Source: Paraburkholderia phenazinium
GTDB lineage: Bacteria > Pseudomonadota > Gammaproteobacteria > Burkholderiales > Burkholderiaceae
Assembly (NCBI RefSeq): GCF_900100735.1
Contig: NZ_FNCJ01000010.1
Location: 186,001-250,000, forward strand
Reading direction: 5' to 3'
DNA length: 64,000 bases
A program made the position numbers and the translations under genes. The notes under the pieces are model-generated. The model had not been told where the DNA came from, ran no database searches, and saw nothing but the letters and a program-made list of their open reading frames with translations. Of the stretch, positions 26,782 through 37,432 are shown piece after piece; within the stretch, counting starts at the first letter, position 1; each line of letters begins with the position of its first letter.

Positions 26782-27699
26782 TCACACCACAGGACGGTGC
26801 AACAGCACCTCGAAAACGAAACGGCTGCCGACGTACGCAAGCAATAGCGCCACGAACGACGCCAGCACCCAGCGCAACGCCGCGCGGCCGCGCCATCCCG
26901 ACACCTTGCGGGCCGTCAGGAGCGCACCGAACATCAGCCACGAGAGAATCGCAAATACGGTCTTGTGATCGAGCTGCAGCGCGCGGTCGACCAGTTGCTC
27001 GCTGAACAGGATCCCCGAGAGCAAGGTCAGCGTGAGCAGCACGAAGCCCGCGCTGATCAAACGGAACAGCAGTTTTTCCAGCGTGAGCAGCGGCGGCAGC
27101 GTATCGAGCCAACTCGACAGCCAGCCGTTACCGGCCGCGGCTCCCTGGCGCTGCAGGACGCCGCCGCGCATCGCGTGCAGGCGCCGCTCCACCAGCAGCA
27201 TCAGCACCGCATGCAGCGCTGCGATCGCAAACAGGCCATAGGCAATGTTGGCGATCAGGAAGTGCAGCTTGAACATCGGAGCGGCCGAATACGACAGCAC
27301 GCGTACGCCGCCGAAGCCGAGCGGCAGCAGCGAAGCCACGCAGGCAAGCGGCAGCACCAGCAGGCGCAGGCCGTCGAGCGGGAAGAAAAAGCTCTCGATC
27401 CAGTAAATGCCGGCGCCGAGCCAGAACATCGCGGAGAGCGCGAACGCGAAACCGAACACCATGGCGTTCTGCGGGAAGATCGTGGTGTGCAGCAGCACGC
27501 CGTGCGCGAGCAGCGCGACGAACAGCAGCAAGCGGCCCGGCGCGCTGAATGCCGCGACCGCCGGCGCGCTGGCAGCGGCCGGCAGAGCCGGCACGCTCTC
27601 GAGCACCGGGCGCAGCGCAGTGTGCCGGTGCGAGCGCCAGCCTGCGACGGCGAGTCCGCCGTACAGGAGCGCAGTGAGGGCATACAGTACAATATCCAT
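26782..27699 (-). CDS. CcsA/YpjD-like cytochrome c assembly membrane protein
   Basis: 305-aa multi-pass inner-membrane protein of the HemX/CcsA-like class (PF01578 type). Alternating hydrophobic helices run over nearly the whole length, with conserved His in HGVLLHTTIFP, MFKLHFLIANIAYGLF and LDHKTVFAILSWLMFGALL, the usual haem-associated positions. The protein family is often labelled inner membrane protein YpjD and its role in haem handling is unproven. It is divergent from ffh, with 81 bases between the starts, a compact bidirectional promoter region. Confidence 0.85.
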   Translation of the reverse strand: MDIVLYALTALLYGGLAVAGWRSHRHTALRPVLESVPALPAAASAPAVAAFSAPGRLLLFVALLAHGVLLHTTIFPQNAMVFGFAFALSAMFWLGAGIYWIESFFFPLDGLRLLVLPLACVASLLPLGFGGVRVLSYSAAPMFKLHFLIANIAYGLFAIAALHAVLMLLVERRLHAMRGGVLQRQGAAAGNGWLSSWLDTLPPLLTLEKLLFRLISAGFVLLTLTLLSGILFSEQLVDRALQLDHKTVFAILSWLMFGALLTARKVSGWRGRAALRWVLASFVALLLAYVGSRFVFEVLLHRPVV

Positions 27700-27780
27700 A
27701 TTCGAAGTTTACACTAGGCCCCAGTTCCGCGACGTGTCCCGCTTCGCGCCGTACTCCGGCCGCACTGTTCATCGCTCCCC

Positions 27781-29148
27781 ATGCTCGACAATCTGACTCA
27801 ACGGATGGCGCGCGTCGTCAAGACGCTGCGCGGCGAAGCCCGGCTCACCGAGGCGAACACCCAGGAGATGCTGCGCGAAGTGCGCTTGGCGCTCCTCGAG
27901 GCCGACGTGGCGCTGCCCGTCGTGCGCGAATTCATCGCCAAGGTGAAGGAGAAGGCGCTCGGCGAAGAAGTCATCAGCAGCCTCTCGCCTGGCCAGGCGC
28001 TGGTCGGCGTGGTGCAGCGCGAGCTGACCGCGATCATCGGCGGCGACTACGAAGGCAAGGCGGTCGAGCTGAATCTCGCCGTCACCCCGCCCGCCGTCAT
28101 CCTGATGGCCGGCCTGCAGGGCGCCGGTAAGACCACCACAGTCGGCAAGCTCGCCAAGCTGCTGCGCGAGAAGTACAAGAAGAAGGTCCTCACCGTCTCG
28201 TGCGACGTCTACCGCCCCGCTGCTATCGCGCAGTTGAAGACGGTGACCGAACAGGTCGGCGCGGATTTCTTCCCGTCGGAACCCGATCAAAAGCCGGTGG
28301 ATATCGCACGCGCGGCCGTCGACTGGGCCAAGCGTCACTATCATGACGTGCTGCTGGTCGACACGGCCGGCCGTCTCGGTATCGACGAAGCGATGATGCA
28401 GGAAATCGCCGCGTTGCACAGCACCTTGAAACCGGCGGAAACCTTGTTCGTGGTCGACGCGATGCTCGGCCAGGACGCGGTCAACACCGCCAAGGCGTTT
28501 AGCGACGCGCTGCCGCTCACCGGCGTGGTGCTGACCAAGCTGGACGGCGACTCGCGCGGCGGTGCGGCGCTGTCGGTGCGTCATGTCACCGGCAAGCCGA
28601 TCAAGTTCGTCGGCGTCGCCGAAAAGCTCGACGGCCTGGAGATTTTCTATCCGGACCGCATGGCAAACCGGATTCTCGGCATGGGCGACATTCTCGCCCT
28701 CGTCGAAGAAGCCCAGCGCGGCGTCGATGTACAAGCCGCACAGAAGCTCGCCGACAAGGTCAAGAAAGGCGGCGACTTCGATCTGAACGACTTCCGCGCG
28801 CAACTGACGCAGATGAAGAGCATGGGCGGCCTGTCGTCGCTGATGGACAAGCTGCCGGCGCAGTTCCAGCAGGCCGCAGCGGGCGCCAATATGGGCATGG
28901 CCGAGTCGCAGATGCGCCGCATGGAAGGCATCATCAATTCGATGACGCCCGCCGAGCGCGCCAAGCCGGAACTGATCAAGGCCACCCGCAAGCGCCGCAT
29001 CGCAGCCGGCGCCGGTGTGCAGGTGCAGGAGGTCAACCGGATGCTGAATCAGTACGAGCAGATGCGCACGATGATGAAGAAGCTGAAGGGCGGCAACCTG
29101 CAGAAGATGATGCGCGGCATGAAGGGCATGCTGCCCGGCATGCGTTAA
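27781..29148 (+). CDS. ffh: Signal recognition particle protein Ffh
   Basis: 455-aa SRP54 GTPase that binds signal sequences and 4.5S RNA and targets ribosomes to FtsY at the membrane. The N domain covers about 1-100 and the G domain begins with the P-loop GLQGAGKTTT (111-120). DTAGRLG and TKLDGDSRGGAAL are intact. The C-terminal M domain (about 300-455) is methionine-rich (MGMAESQMRRMEGIINSM, QKMMRGMKGMLPGMR) as needed for signal peptide binding. The 4.5S RNA gene is not in this window. Confidence 0.97.
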   Translation: MLDNLTQRMARVVKTLRGEARLTEANTQEMLREVRLALLEADVALPVVREFIAKVKEKALGEEVISSLSPGQALVGVVQRELTAIIGGDYEGKAVELNLAVTPPAVILMAGLQGAGKTTTVGKLAKLLREKYKKKVLTVSCDVYRPAAIAQLKTVTEQVGADFFPSEPDQKPVDIARAAVDWAKRHYHDVLLVDTAGRLGIDEAMMQEIAALHSTLKPAETLFVVDAMLGQDAVNTAKAFSDALPLTGVVLTKLDGDSRGGAALSVRHVTGKPIKFVGVAEKLDGLEIFYPDRMANRILGMGDILALVEEAQRGVDVQAAQKLADKVKKGGDFDLNDFRAQLTQMKSMGGLSSLMDKLPAQFQQAAAGANMGMAESQMRRMEGIINSMTPAERAKPELIKATRKRRIAAGAGVQVQEVNRMLNQYEQMRTMMKKLKGGNLQKMMRGMKGMLPGMR

Positions 29149-29304
29149 AGCGTTCCGACTGGATGATCCGCCCGATCTGCCGGGTCATCTCTACGACCAG
29201 GGCGCGCGTTCCGGGACACGCGGGTATATGCTGTAGCGCGCACCGTCGTTCTCGCCGTCGTTCTTTTCTACACTAATGTATACAGATACTCCCCGCCAGA
29301 CGTC

Positions 29305-29856
29305 ATGAATCGCGAAGAAGCTCTCCACATATTCCGCCACTCCGAAGAAATCGTTTCGGCCCACGACGTCAACGCGTCGATTAGCGGAATGGCCGCGGCC
29401 ATCGCTGCCGAAATGAGCGAGGAATTCCCGCTCGTGCTGTCGGTGATGGGTGGCGCGGCGGTGTTTACCGGCATGCTGTTGCCGCACCTCGATTTCCCGC
29501 TCGAATTCGACTACATCCACCTCACCCGCTACCGCAACACCACCAAGGGTGGCAGCGAGATGCAGTGGCGCGTGGCGCCGGCCGAATCGGTGAAGGATCG
29601 CGTCGTGCTGGTGCTCGACGACATCCTCGACGAGGGTGAGACCATGGCCGCGATTCGCGACCGTATCCTCGACATGGGTGCGAAGCGCTTCATGAGCGCG
29701 GTGCTGTGCGAGAAGATCATTCCGAAGGCCAAGCCTCTGCGCCCGGACTTCTGCGGCTTCGAAGTGCCGGACCGCTATGTGTTCGGCTGCGGGATGGATG
29801 CGAAGGGATACTGGCGCAATTTGCCGACGATTCGTGCGCTGACCGACGGGGCATAA
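29305..29856 (+). CDS. Hypoxanthine-guanine phosphoribosyltransferase family protein
   Basis: 183-aa type I phosphoribosyltransferase. The PRPP loop VVLVLDDILDEGETMAA near residues 100-115 is intact and the core DYIHLTRYRNTTKGG resembles Hpt enzymes. It probably salvages hypoxanthine or guanine to IMP/GMP. The subfamily is the longer N-terminal type seen in beta-proteobacteria, so base specificity is not certain. A strong hairpin terminator at 29899 ends the transcript. Confidence 0.85.
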   Translation: MNREEALHIFRHSEEIVSAHDVNASISGMAAAIAAEMSEEFPLVLSVMGGAAVFTGMLLPHLDFPLEFDYIHLTRYRNTTKGGSEMQWRVAPAESVKDRVVLVLDDILDEGETMAAIRDRILDMGAKRFMSAVLCEKIIPKAKPLRPDFCGFEVPDRYVFGCGMDAKGYWRNLPTIRALTDGA

Positions 29857-29898
29857 GCGACGACGGTTAAGGCGCGCTGGATCGATCAGCGCGCACAG

Positions 29899-29930
29899 AA
29901 AAAAAGCGGCCCACGGGCCGCTTTTTTGTT
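29899..29930 (+). terminator. Rho-independent terminator, probably bidirectional
   Basis: AAGCGGCCC and GGGCCGCTT pair across a 2-3 base loop, with an A-run before and a T-run after. It lies between convergent genes (phosphoribosyltransferase and marC-like) and can end both transcripts. Confidence 0.88.
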
Positions 29931-29995
29931 TGTTGCAGTGCGCCGCTCAGGTTGAGCGCGCAGTTGCTCGCGTTGTTGCACGCTACGGCCACGAC

Positions 29996-30595
29996 TCATA
30001 GTTGGTGCACGAAAGACCGGATCCCACCAAGGATCATCTCCACCGAGATCGCCACCAGCACCAGCCCCATCAGCCGCTCGAACGCCATCATCGTGCGCTC
30101 GCCGAGCCACTTCTGGATCCGCTCCGCCAGCATCAGGACGATCGCGCAGGCGAGCATCGTCACCGTTAGTGCCGCGACCCATTCCAGCATCTTGCCGGGC
30201 GCCTGCGAGGTCAGCAGCATCACCGTCGCCAGCGCCGACGGGCCCGCCAGCGCGGGAATCGCGAGCGGTACGATCAGCGGCTCGCCGCCGCGCGTGTCGT
30301 TGCCGAACGGGCCGTCCGGATGCGGGAAGACCATGCGGATCGCGATCAGAAACAGCACGATCCCACCGCCGATCCGCAATGACTGGTCGGTGAGATTCAT
30401 CATCCGCAGAAAGCGGTCGCCGACCACCATGAACACCAGCAGGATCACGAAGGCGATCGCCACCTCACGCAGGATGACGATCGCGCGCCGCTCCGGTGCC
30501 ACCCCGCGCAGACAACTAATGAAGAGCGGGATGTTGCCGAGCGGATCGGTGATCAGAAGGAGCAGGACGGTCGCAGACAGGAAGTTGTACTCCAC
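29996..30595 (-). CDS. MarC-family membrane protein
   Basis: 199-aa inner-membrane protein with about six hydrophobic helices. The conserved TDPLGNIPLF segment near residue 16 and VPLAIPALAGPSA are characteristic of the MarC/UPF0056 family. Function unknown; the old antibiotic-resistance label is not supported. It lies 12 bases downstream of proS on the same strand and is probably cotranscribed with it. Confidence 0.9.
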   Translation of the reverse strand: MEYNFLSATVLLLLITDPLGNIPLFISCLRGVAPERRAIVILREVAIAFVILLVFMVVGDRFLRMMNLTDQSLRIGGGIVLFLIAIRMVFPHPDGPFGNDTRGGEPLIVPLAIPALAGPSALATVMLLTSQAPGKMLEWVAALTVTMLACAIVLMLAERIQKWLGERTMMAFERLMGLVLVAISVEMILGGIRSFVHQL

Positions 30596-30607
30596 CGTCC
30601 GTTCCCC

Positions 30608-32344
30608 TTAGTGCGCCAGTGCTGCGCGAACCTTCTCCGTCACCGCTTGGGCGGCGCCTTCGACCGGCAGCAGGGTCGCTTCGGTGTCGCGCCGGCCCTG
30701 ATACTCAATCTTGCCTTCCTTCAGGCCACGGTCGCCGATCACCAGACGGTGCGGCACGCCGATCAGCTCCCAGTCGGCGAACATCACACCCGGGCGCTCG
30801 CCGCGATCGTCGAGGATCACGTCCACGCCCGCTGCGACCAGTTCCGCATACAGCTTGTCGGCCTGCTCACGCACGGCTTCGCTGCGGTCATAGCCCATCG
30901 GGCACAGCACCACTTCGAACGGGGCGATCGCTTCCGGCCAGATGATGCCCTTGTCGTCGAAGTTTTGTTCGATCGCCGCGCCGAGGATACGCGAGACGCC
31001 AATGCCATAGCAGCCCATTTCCATCGGCTGCGGCTTGCCGGTCTCGTCCAGATACGTGGCGTTCATGGCTTCCGAATACTTCTTGCCGAGCTGGAACACG
31101 TGACCCACTTCGATGCCGCGGCAGATGTCGATCACACCCTTGCCATCCGGCGACGGATCGCCCTTCTTGACGTTGCGGATGTCCGCGACGACCGGCTCCG
31201 GCAGATCGCGGCCCCAGTTGACGCCGGTGATGTGGTAATCCACCTCGTTCGCGCCGACCACGAAGTCGCTCATGTTCGCAACGGTGCGGTCCGCAACCAC
31301 CTTGACCGGTTTCTTCGTGTTGATCGGGCCGAGATAACCCGGCGGCGTGCCAAAGGTTTCGACGATCTCAGCTTCCGTCGCCATGCGGAACTCGCCGAGA
31401 CCCGGCAGCTTGCTCGCCTTGATCTCGTTCAGGTCATGGTCGCCGCGCAGCATCAGCAGCCAGATGGTCGGCTCGGCGCCTTCGTTTTCCGTGGCGAGCA
31501 CGATCGACTTGATGGTGCGCTCGAGCGGAATGTTGAGCAGTTCGGCCACCGCCTCGCACTTCGCCTTGCCCGGCGTCGCGGTCTTTTGCATCGGCTCGGC
31601 CGCGGCTGCGCGCTCAGCGATCAGCGGCAACGCTTCGGCCGCTTCGACGTTGGCTGCGAAATCCGAAGTCGGGCAATAGGCGATCGCGTCTTCGCCGGTG
31701 TCGGCGATCACGTGGAACTCATGCGAGCCGCTGCCGCCAATCGAACCGTTGTCCGCCGCCACCGCACGGAAGTTCAGACCGAGACGCGTGAAGATGCGCA
31801 CGTAGGCGTCGTACATCTTGCGATACGACTCCTTCAGGCCGTCCTGATCCTTGTCGAACGAGTACGCGTCTTTCATGATGAATTCGCGGCCGCGCATCAC
31901 GCCGAAACGCGGGCGAATCTCGTCGCGGAACTTCGTCTGGATCTGGTAGAAGTTCACCGGCATCTGCCGGTAGCTCTTGATCTGGTTGCGGGCGATGTCC
32001 GTAACGACTTCTTCGTGGGTCGGTCCGATCACGAAGTCGGTCTGCTTGCGATCTTTGAAGCGCAGCAGTTCCGGCCCGTATTTTTCCCAACGGCCCGACT
32101 CCTGCCACAACTCGGCCGGCTGCACCGCCGGCATCAGCAGCTCGATGCCGCCTGCCCGGTTCATTTCTTCCCGCACGATGGCTTCCACCTTGCGGATCGA
32201 GCGCAGGCCAACCGGCAGGTAGTTATAGATGCCGCCGGCCACGCGGCGGATCATGCCGGCGCGCACCATGAGCTTGTGACTGACGATTTCGGCGTCGGCA
32301 GGGGCTTCCTTCAGGGTGCCGATAAAGAAACGGGTGGCTTTCAT
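30608..32344 (-). CDS. proS: Prolyl-tRNA synthetase
   Basis: 578-aa bacterial-type class II ProRS. It charges tRNA-Pro. Motif 2 and 3 regions are present ([25 protein letters not shown], and [16 protein letters not shown]). The insertion domain of about 180 residues (about 224-405) between motifs 2 and 3 is the INS editing domain that clears mischarged Ala-tRNA. The C-terminal anticodon-binding domain starts near 475. Divergent from rppH with about 300 bases between. Confidence 0.97.
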   Translation of the reverse strand: MKATRFFIGTLKEAPADAEIVSHKLMVRAGMIRRVAGGIYNYLPVGLRSIRKVEAIVREEMNRAGGIELLMPAVQPAELWQESGRWEKYGPELLRFKDRKQTDFVIGPTHEEVVTDIARNQIKSYRQMPVNFYQIQTKFRDEIRPRFGVMRGREFIMKDAYSFDKDQDGLKESYRKMYDAYVRIFTRLGLNFRAVAADNGSIGGSGSHEFHVIADTGEDAIAYCPTSDFAANVEAAEALPLIAERAAAAEPMQKTATPGKAKCEAVAELLNIPLERTIKSIVLATENEGAEPTIWLLMLRGDHDLNEIKASKLPGLGEFRMATEAEIVETFGTPPGYLGPINTKKPVKVVADRTVANMSDFVVGANEVDYHITGVNWGRDLPEPVVADIRNVKKGDPSPDGKGVIDICRGIEVGHVFQLGKKYSEAMNATYLDETGKPQPMEMGCYGIGVSRILGAAIEQNFDDKGIIWPEAIAPFEVVLCPMGYDRSEAVREQADKLYAELVAAGVDVILDDRGERPGVMFADWELIGVPHRLVIGDRGLKEGKIEYQGRRDTEATLLPVEGAAQAVTEKVRAALAH

Positions 32345-32650
32345 TCAGAATTTTCCAAAAGCGGCGGCGCCGGAGCGACCGCCCGAAAGGTGAAAACGGT
32401 GGGGAATTCGACAAAGGCGCGACAAAGACGTCACGAACGCGCGGCAAATCTGCGGAAAAACCCTTAGGCCGAAGCCGTCGCAATACCTGCCGCCGCAGTG
32501 CAACCACAGGGCTGCTGCGCCGGATGGCCCACAGGCTACCGCAAACGCGCCCCCTTTGCGGCGAATCGTTCCAATCTGGTGCGATTCGGTGCGTCAGGCC
32601 CGTTATCTGTTTATAATCAAAGCAATTTTAAAGGATTCGAAGGTGGTTGT
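32345..32650. other. Divergent proS/rppH intergenic region
   Basis: About 306 bases holding the promoters of both genes. A perfect TATAAT is at 32612-32617, 34 bases before the rppH start, without a clear -35 element at 17 bases. No obvious RNA gene or repeat is seen. Confidence 0.5.
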
Positions 32651-33310
32651 ATGCTGGATCGTGAAGGCTTTCGCCCGAACGTCGGCATCATCCTCTTGAA
32701 CGCGCACAACGAGGTGTTTTGGGGCAAACGGCTCCGTGAACATTCCTGGCAGTTCCCGCAAGGGGGGATCAAGTATGGTGAGACCCCAGTGCAAGCGATG
32801 TATCGGGAGTTACACGAAGAAACCGGCCTGCTTCCGGAGCATGTCAAGATTATCGGTCGCACGCGCGACTGGTTGCGCTATGAGGTGCCGGACAAGTTCA
32901 TCAAGCGTGAAGTACGCGGTCATTACCGCGGCCAGAAACAGATCTGGTTCCTGCTTCGGATGGTTGGGCGCGACTGCGATATTTGCCTGCGCGCCTGCGA
33001 TCATCCGGAGTTCGATGCGTGGCGCTGGAACGAGTACTGGGTGCCGCTCGACTGTGTGATCGAGTTCAAGCGGGATGTATATCAGTTGGCGTTGACGGAA
33101 TTGTCCCGTTTTCTGCGCCGTGCTGCGCCGCGTACGGAAAAACCCGGCGGCCATCATGGGCCTCGCTATCCCCGGATAGCGTCGACCGTGACGGAATTGC
33201 AGGAGATGTCTGCCACGACCGTCACGGTCGAGACTACGATTCGCACGACGATCGAGTCCGACTGCGGGGCCGTCGACACCTCCCTGACCCAGCCGGGTCT
33301 GCGCGATTAA
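32651..33310 (+). CDS. rppH: RNA pyrophosphohydrolase
   Basis: 219-aa Nudix hydrolase that removes pyrophosphate from 5'-triphosphorylated mRNA, starting decay. It opens with [17 protein letters not shown], the family start, so a longer in-frame extension upstream is rejected. The Nudix box covers about residues 39-61 ([23 protein letters not shown] region). The core matches the E. coli protein (176 aa). The last 45-50 residues form a Thr/Val/Glu-rich tail with no counterpart in E. coli. Confidence 0.95.
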   Translation: MLDREGFRPNVGIILLNAHNEVFWGKRLREHSWQFPQGGIKYGETPVQAMYRELHEETGLLPEHVKIIGRTRDWLRYEVPDKFIKREVRGHYRGQKQIWFLLRMVGRDCDICLRACDHPEFDAWRWNEYWVPLDCVIEFKRDVYQLALTELSRFLRRAAPRTEKPGGHHGPRYPRIASTVTELQEMSATTVTVETTIRTTIESDCGAVDTSLTQPGLRD

Positions 33311-33387
33311 AACCCGGTGCGGCTTTCAGCGCCGCATCTGCCAGTGCGGCTCGTCATGAGCCGCATTGGCGTTTCGAGGAAATCATA

Positions 33388-33945
33388 TTGAAAGCACTTG
33401 CTCTCGTCGTGGCGTGCGCCGCCACCGGCGCCCTGCTGGCTGGTTGTTCGAGCACACCGAAACCCACCAACAAGGATGACAGCGCGTTTACGTATCTGTT
33501 CGACCGCAAGCCCAACTGGACGGAAAACAAGGTCGACGCGCTGCCGTCGCTGCCGCTGGCCGGCAATCTGATCCAGTTCGATGTCTCGGGCAATACCCCG
33601 CTCACCTTCGCGCTCGACTCGAAGTCGCTAACCGTCGGCGACGACGGTGTGGTGCGCTACACGGTGGTCGTGACGAGCCCGAGCGGCGCGCACAACGTGA
33701 ACTACGAAGGGATTCGCTGCGATACGTACGAATGGCGCCAGTATGCGGCGCTCAACGCGGATCACGACGGCTGGGACGATACCGTCGCCACGCAGTTCAC
33801 ACGGATCGAGGACAGCACGCTGAACGGGTACCAGGCCTCGCTCTATCAAGACTACTTCTGCGCAAACAAGATTCCGACCGGCACCGCCAAGCAGATCCTG
33901 GAGAACATGCGTTATAAAAGGACTGCCGCCTCGCAGATTCGGTGA
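33388..33945 (+). CDS. CNP1-like lipoprotein
   Basis: 185-aa lipoprotein beginning at TTG (read as Met), preceded by GAGGAAA at 7 bases. The signal peptide has the lipobox LLAGC with Cys20. The mature part resembles the CNP1-like family (NVNYEGIRCDTYEWRQYA, LYQDYFCANKIPTG) with two cysteines. Function unknown. It lies 77 bases after rppH and may share its transcript, ending at the terminator at 34044. Confidence 0.8.
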   Translation: MKALALVVACAATGALLAGCSSTPKPTNKDDSAFTYLFDRKPNWTENKVDALPSLPLAGNLIQFDVSGNTPLTFALDSKSLTVGDDGVVRYTVVVTSPSGAHNVNYEGIRCDTYEWRQYAALNADHDGWDDTVATQFTRIEDSTLNGYQASLYQDYFCANKIPTGTAKQILENMRYKRTAASQIR

Positions 33946-34043
33946 GCGTGCCTCGGAAGCTCGCTGGATGTTTTTTCGGCGAGTTTTCTTTGCATCCGTG
34001 AGTCTTGCCGCTCAGCGCTTGCCGCTCGGGTAGCGCCAGGTTG

Positions 34044-34081
34044 AAAAAAAGCCGTTCCAACCCAGTTGGAACGGCTTTTTT
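34044..34081 (+). terminator. Rho-independent terminator, bidirectional
   Basis: AAAAAGCCGTTCCAAC and GTTGGAACGGCTTTTT form a near-perfect hairpin with A-run and T-run on either side. It separates the convergent CNP1-like gene and proB. Confidence 0.92.
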
Positions 34082-34096
34082 GTGAGCGTCTTTTGC

Positions 34097-35215
34097 TCAG
34101 ACCAGCACGAGATTGTCCCGGTGGATCAGCTCTGGCTCCAGCATGTAGCCGAGCACACCTTCAATGTCGCCGCTCGGGCGGCGCTGAATCAGCTTGGCTT
34201 CGGCGCTGCTGTAGTTCGTGAGGCCGCGCGCGACTTCACGCCCCGCCGCGCTCAGGCAGGCAATCACCTCGCCGCGCGCAAACGCGCCCTGCACGCCGAT
34301 CACGCCGATCGGCAGAAGGCTCTTACCGCCTTCCGTGAGTTTCTCGACGGCACCGTCGTCGATCACCACGTGGCCGCGCACCTGCAGGTGGTCGGCCATC
34401 CATTGCTTGCGCGCCGCCATCCGCGCGGTGCGGGCAATCAGTTGCGTGCCGATCGCCTCGCCGGTGGCCAGACGCGCCAGCACGTCAGGCTCGCGGCCGC
34501 TCGCGATCACCGTATTGGCGCCGCTATGGGCTGCGCGTTTGGCCGCGAGGATCTTGGTCAGCATGCCGCCGCGGCCGAGACTCGAGCCCGCACCACCGGC
34601 CATCGCCTCGAGTTCCGGCGCGCCGGCATCGGCTTGCTGGACTAGCGTAGCTGACGGGTCCTTGCGCGGATCCGCGGTGAAGAGACCTTGCTGATCGGTG
34701 AGGATGATCAGCGCATCGCCTTCGATCAGATTCGCCACCAGCGCGCCCAGCGTGTCGTTATCGCCGAACTTGATTTCGTCGGTGACGACCGTGTCGTTCT
34801 CGTTGATGATCGGCACCACCCCCAGACGCAGGAGCGTCAGCAAGGTGGAACGCGCGTTCAGGTAGCGTTCGCGGTCGGCCAGGTCGGCATGGGTCAGCAG
34901 AATCTGCGCGGTGCGGATCGAATGTTCGGCAAAGCGGCTCTCGTACACCTGAGCGAGCCCCATCTGCCCGACCGCGGCAGCCGCCTGCAACTCGTCGATT
35001 TCGCGTGGACGTTTGGTCCAGCCAAGCCGCTGCATGCCTTCGGCAATCGCACCCGAACTCACCAGCACGACCTCTTTGCCCTGCGCACGCAACGCGGCGA
35101 TCTGCGCCGCCCAGCGGCCGATCGCGGCATGATCGAGGCCGCGCCCGTCGTTGGTGACGAGGCTCGACCCGACTTTCACTACCAATCGCCTGGAGTCTGC
35201 GATGACGGAACGCAT
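34097..35215 (-). CDS. proB: Glutamate 5-kinase
   Basis: 372-aa amino acid kinase with a C-terminal PUA domain, matching E. coli ProB (367 aa). It phosphorylates glutamate at the gamma-carboxyl in the first step of proline synthesis and is normally feedback-inhibited by proline. [11 protein letters not shown] at the N-terminus and [23 protein letters not shown] are kinase motifs; the PUA domain covers about 285-370. It follows obgE on the same strand with a 78-base gap. proA is not in this window. Confidence 0.96.
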   Translation of the reverse strand: MRSVIADSRRLVVKVGSSLVTNDGRGLDHAAIGRWAAQIAALRAQGKEVVLVSSGAIAEGMQRLGWTKRPREIDELQAAAAVGQMGLAQVYESRFAEHSIRTAQILLTHADLADRERYLNARSTLLTLLRLGVVPIINENDTVVTDEIKFGDNDTLGALVANLIEGDALIILTDQQGLFTADPRKDPSATLVQQADAGAPELEAMAGGAGSSLGRGGMLTKILAAKRAAHSGANTVIASGREPDVLARLATGEAIGTQLIARTARMAARKQWMADHLQVRGHVVIDDGAVEKLTEGGKSLLPIGVIGVQGAFARGEVIACLSAAGREVARGLTNYSSAEAKLIQRRPSGDIEGVLGYMLEPELIHRDNLVLV

Positions 35216-35293
35216 TGTGCTCGGTCTCCCAAGATAATCCGTGATGCCGGCCGGCGGCCCGATGCAGGCACGCCGGCGCTCAAGCCATGCCAG

Positions 35294-36502
<1,209 letters not shown>

Positions 36503-36553
36503 TCAGCCATCCGCGCGGGCTCACGACAACAATTTCAGCCATGAATCTGCAAT

Positions 36554-36588
36554 GAAAAAGGCCCCGCGAACTTCGCGGGGCCTTTTTC
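36554..36588 (-). terminator. Rho-independent terminator after rpmA, bidirectional
   Basis: AAAAAGGCCCCGCG and CGCGGGGCCTTTTT pair across a short AACTT-type loop, between rpmA and obgE. Some read-through would still allow coexpression of obgE. Confidence 0.9.
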
Positions 36589-36616
36589 CGGTCCTGAAGC
36601 CCGTGCCTGATTAAAC

Positions 36617-36880
36617 TCAGACTGCTGCCGGGACGACGTTGACCATGTGCTTCTTCGCTGCGCCCTTCGTCGAGAAATTGACGTGGCCGTCCGTCAGCGC
36701 GAACAAGGTGTGATCCTTGCCGATGCCGACGTTTTCGCCCGGGTGCATGCGCGTGCCACGTTGGCGAACGATGATGCCGCCAGCATTGATGGCTTGACCG
36801 CCGTAAACCTTCACGCCGAGACGCTTCGACTCGGAGTCGCGGCCGTTACGTGACGATCCGCCTGCCTTTTTGTGTGCCAT
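36617..36880 (-). CDS. rpmA: 50S ribosomal protein L27
   Basis: 87-aa L27 with the N-terminal [28 protein letters not shown] signature that reaches toward the peptidyl transferase centre. [17 protein letters not shown] is also conserved. The N-terminus has no cleavable extension, as expected outside Firmicutes. It lies 24 bases after rplU in the same operon. Confidence 0.98.
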   Translation of the reverse strand: MAHKKAGGSSRNGRDSESKRLGVKVYGGQAINAGGIIVRQRGTRMHPGENVGIGKDHTLFALTDGHVNFSTKGAAKKHMVNVVPAAV

Positions 36881-36904
36881 TTGATAGCTCCTTAACCGTT
36901 GCGC

Positions 36905-37216
36905 TTAAGCGTTGATCGCGTCAATGCGCAGTTCGGTGTAGTTCTGGCGGTGGCCGCCATGCTTCTGGTAGTGCTTCCGGCGACGCATCTTGAAGATGGT
37001 CACTTTTGCGTGACGACCTTGCGACACGACGGTAGCCTTGACGGAAGCCCCACTGACCAGCGGCGTACCGAACTTAATCGATTCGCCTTCGCCCACTGCG
37101 AGAACCTGGTCGAGCGTGATTTCAGCGTCAATGTCTGCCGGTATCTGTTCTACTTTAAGTTTTTCGCCGACGGCAACTTTATACTGCTTGCCACCGGTTT
37201 TTATGACCGCGTACAT
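36905..37216 (-). CDS. rplU: 50S ribosomal protein L21
   Basis: 103-aa L21 beginning [47 protein letters not shown] near the C-terminus is the 23S rRNA-binding signature. The start chosen is the family ATG; 28 in-frame codons upstream are leader sequence. Strong promoter at 37272-37300. Confidence 0.98.
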   Translation of the reverse strand: MYAVIKTGGKQYKVAVGEKLKVEQIPADIDAEITLDQVLAVGEGESIKFGTPLVSGASVKATVVSQGRHAKVTIFKMRRRKHYQKHGGHRQNYTELRIDAINA

Positions 37217-37271
37217 TGAGAACCTCACTCTGTGTTCATTTTTTCCCACGCACCACGCGCGGAAACCCGTG

Positions 37272-37300
37272 ATTATACATAGAGTTAGCTGCGCGGTCAA
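37272..37300 (-). promoter_or_regulatory. Strong sigma70 promoter of rplU-rpmA
   Basis: Minus strand TTGACC (37300-37295), 17-base spacer, TATAAT (37277-37272). This is close to consensus. The leader to rplU is about 50 bases. Confidence 0.78.
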
Positions 37301-37400
37301 AACTCATTGACAAGCGCGGCGAGCCCTCGTAGAGGCCCGCCAGACGGGCCACCGCGCTTCGATCCCGCAGGCTGCGGCCCGGAACTGTCGCGATTCGCCT

Positions 37401-37406
37401 TATAAT
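37401..37406 (+). promoter_or_regulatory. Candidate -10 element of ispB
   Basis: TATAAT 27 bases before the ispB ATG. No good -35 hexamer is seen, so it could rely on another contact or be fortuitous. Confidence 0.4.
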
Positions 37407-37432
37407 TCGCGGCACTACCCAATTCAGCCATC

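Noticed and set aside
29161-29200. Hairpin after ffh (GATGA...CCCG with CGGG...TCATC) as a terminator
   Set aside because: No T-run follows, so it does not meet the pattern of an intrinsic terminator.
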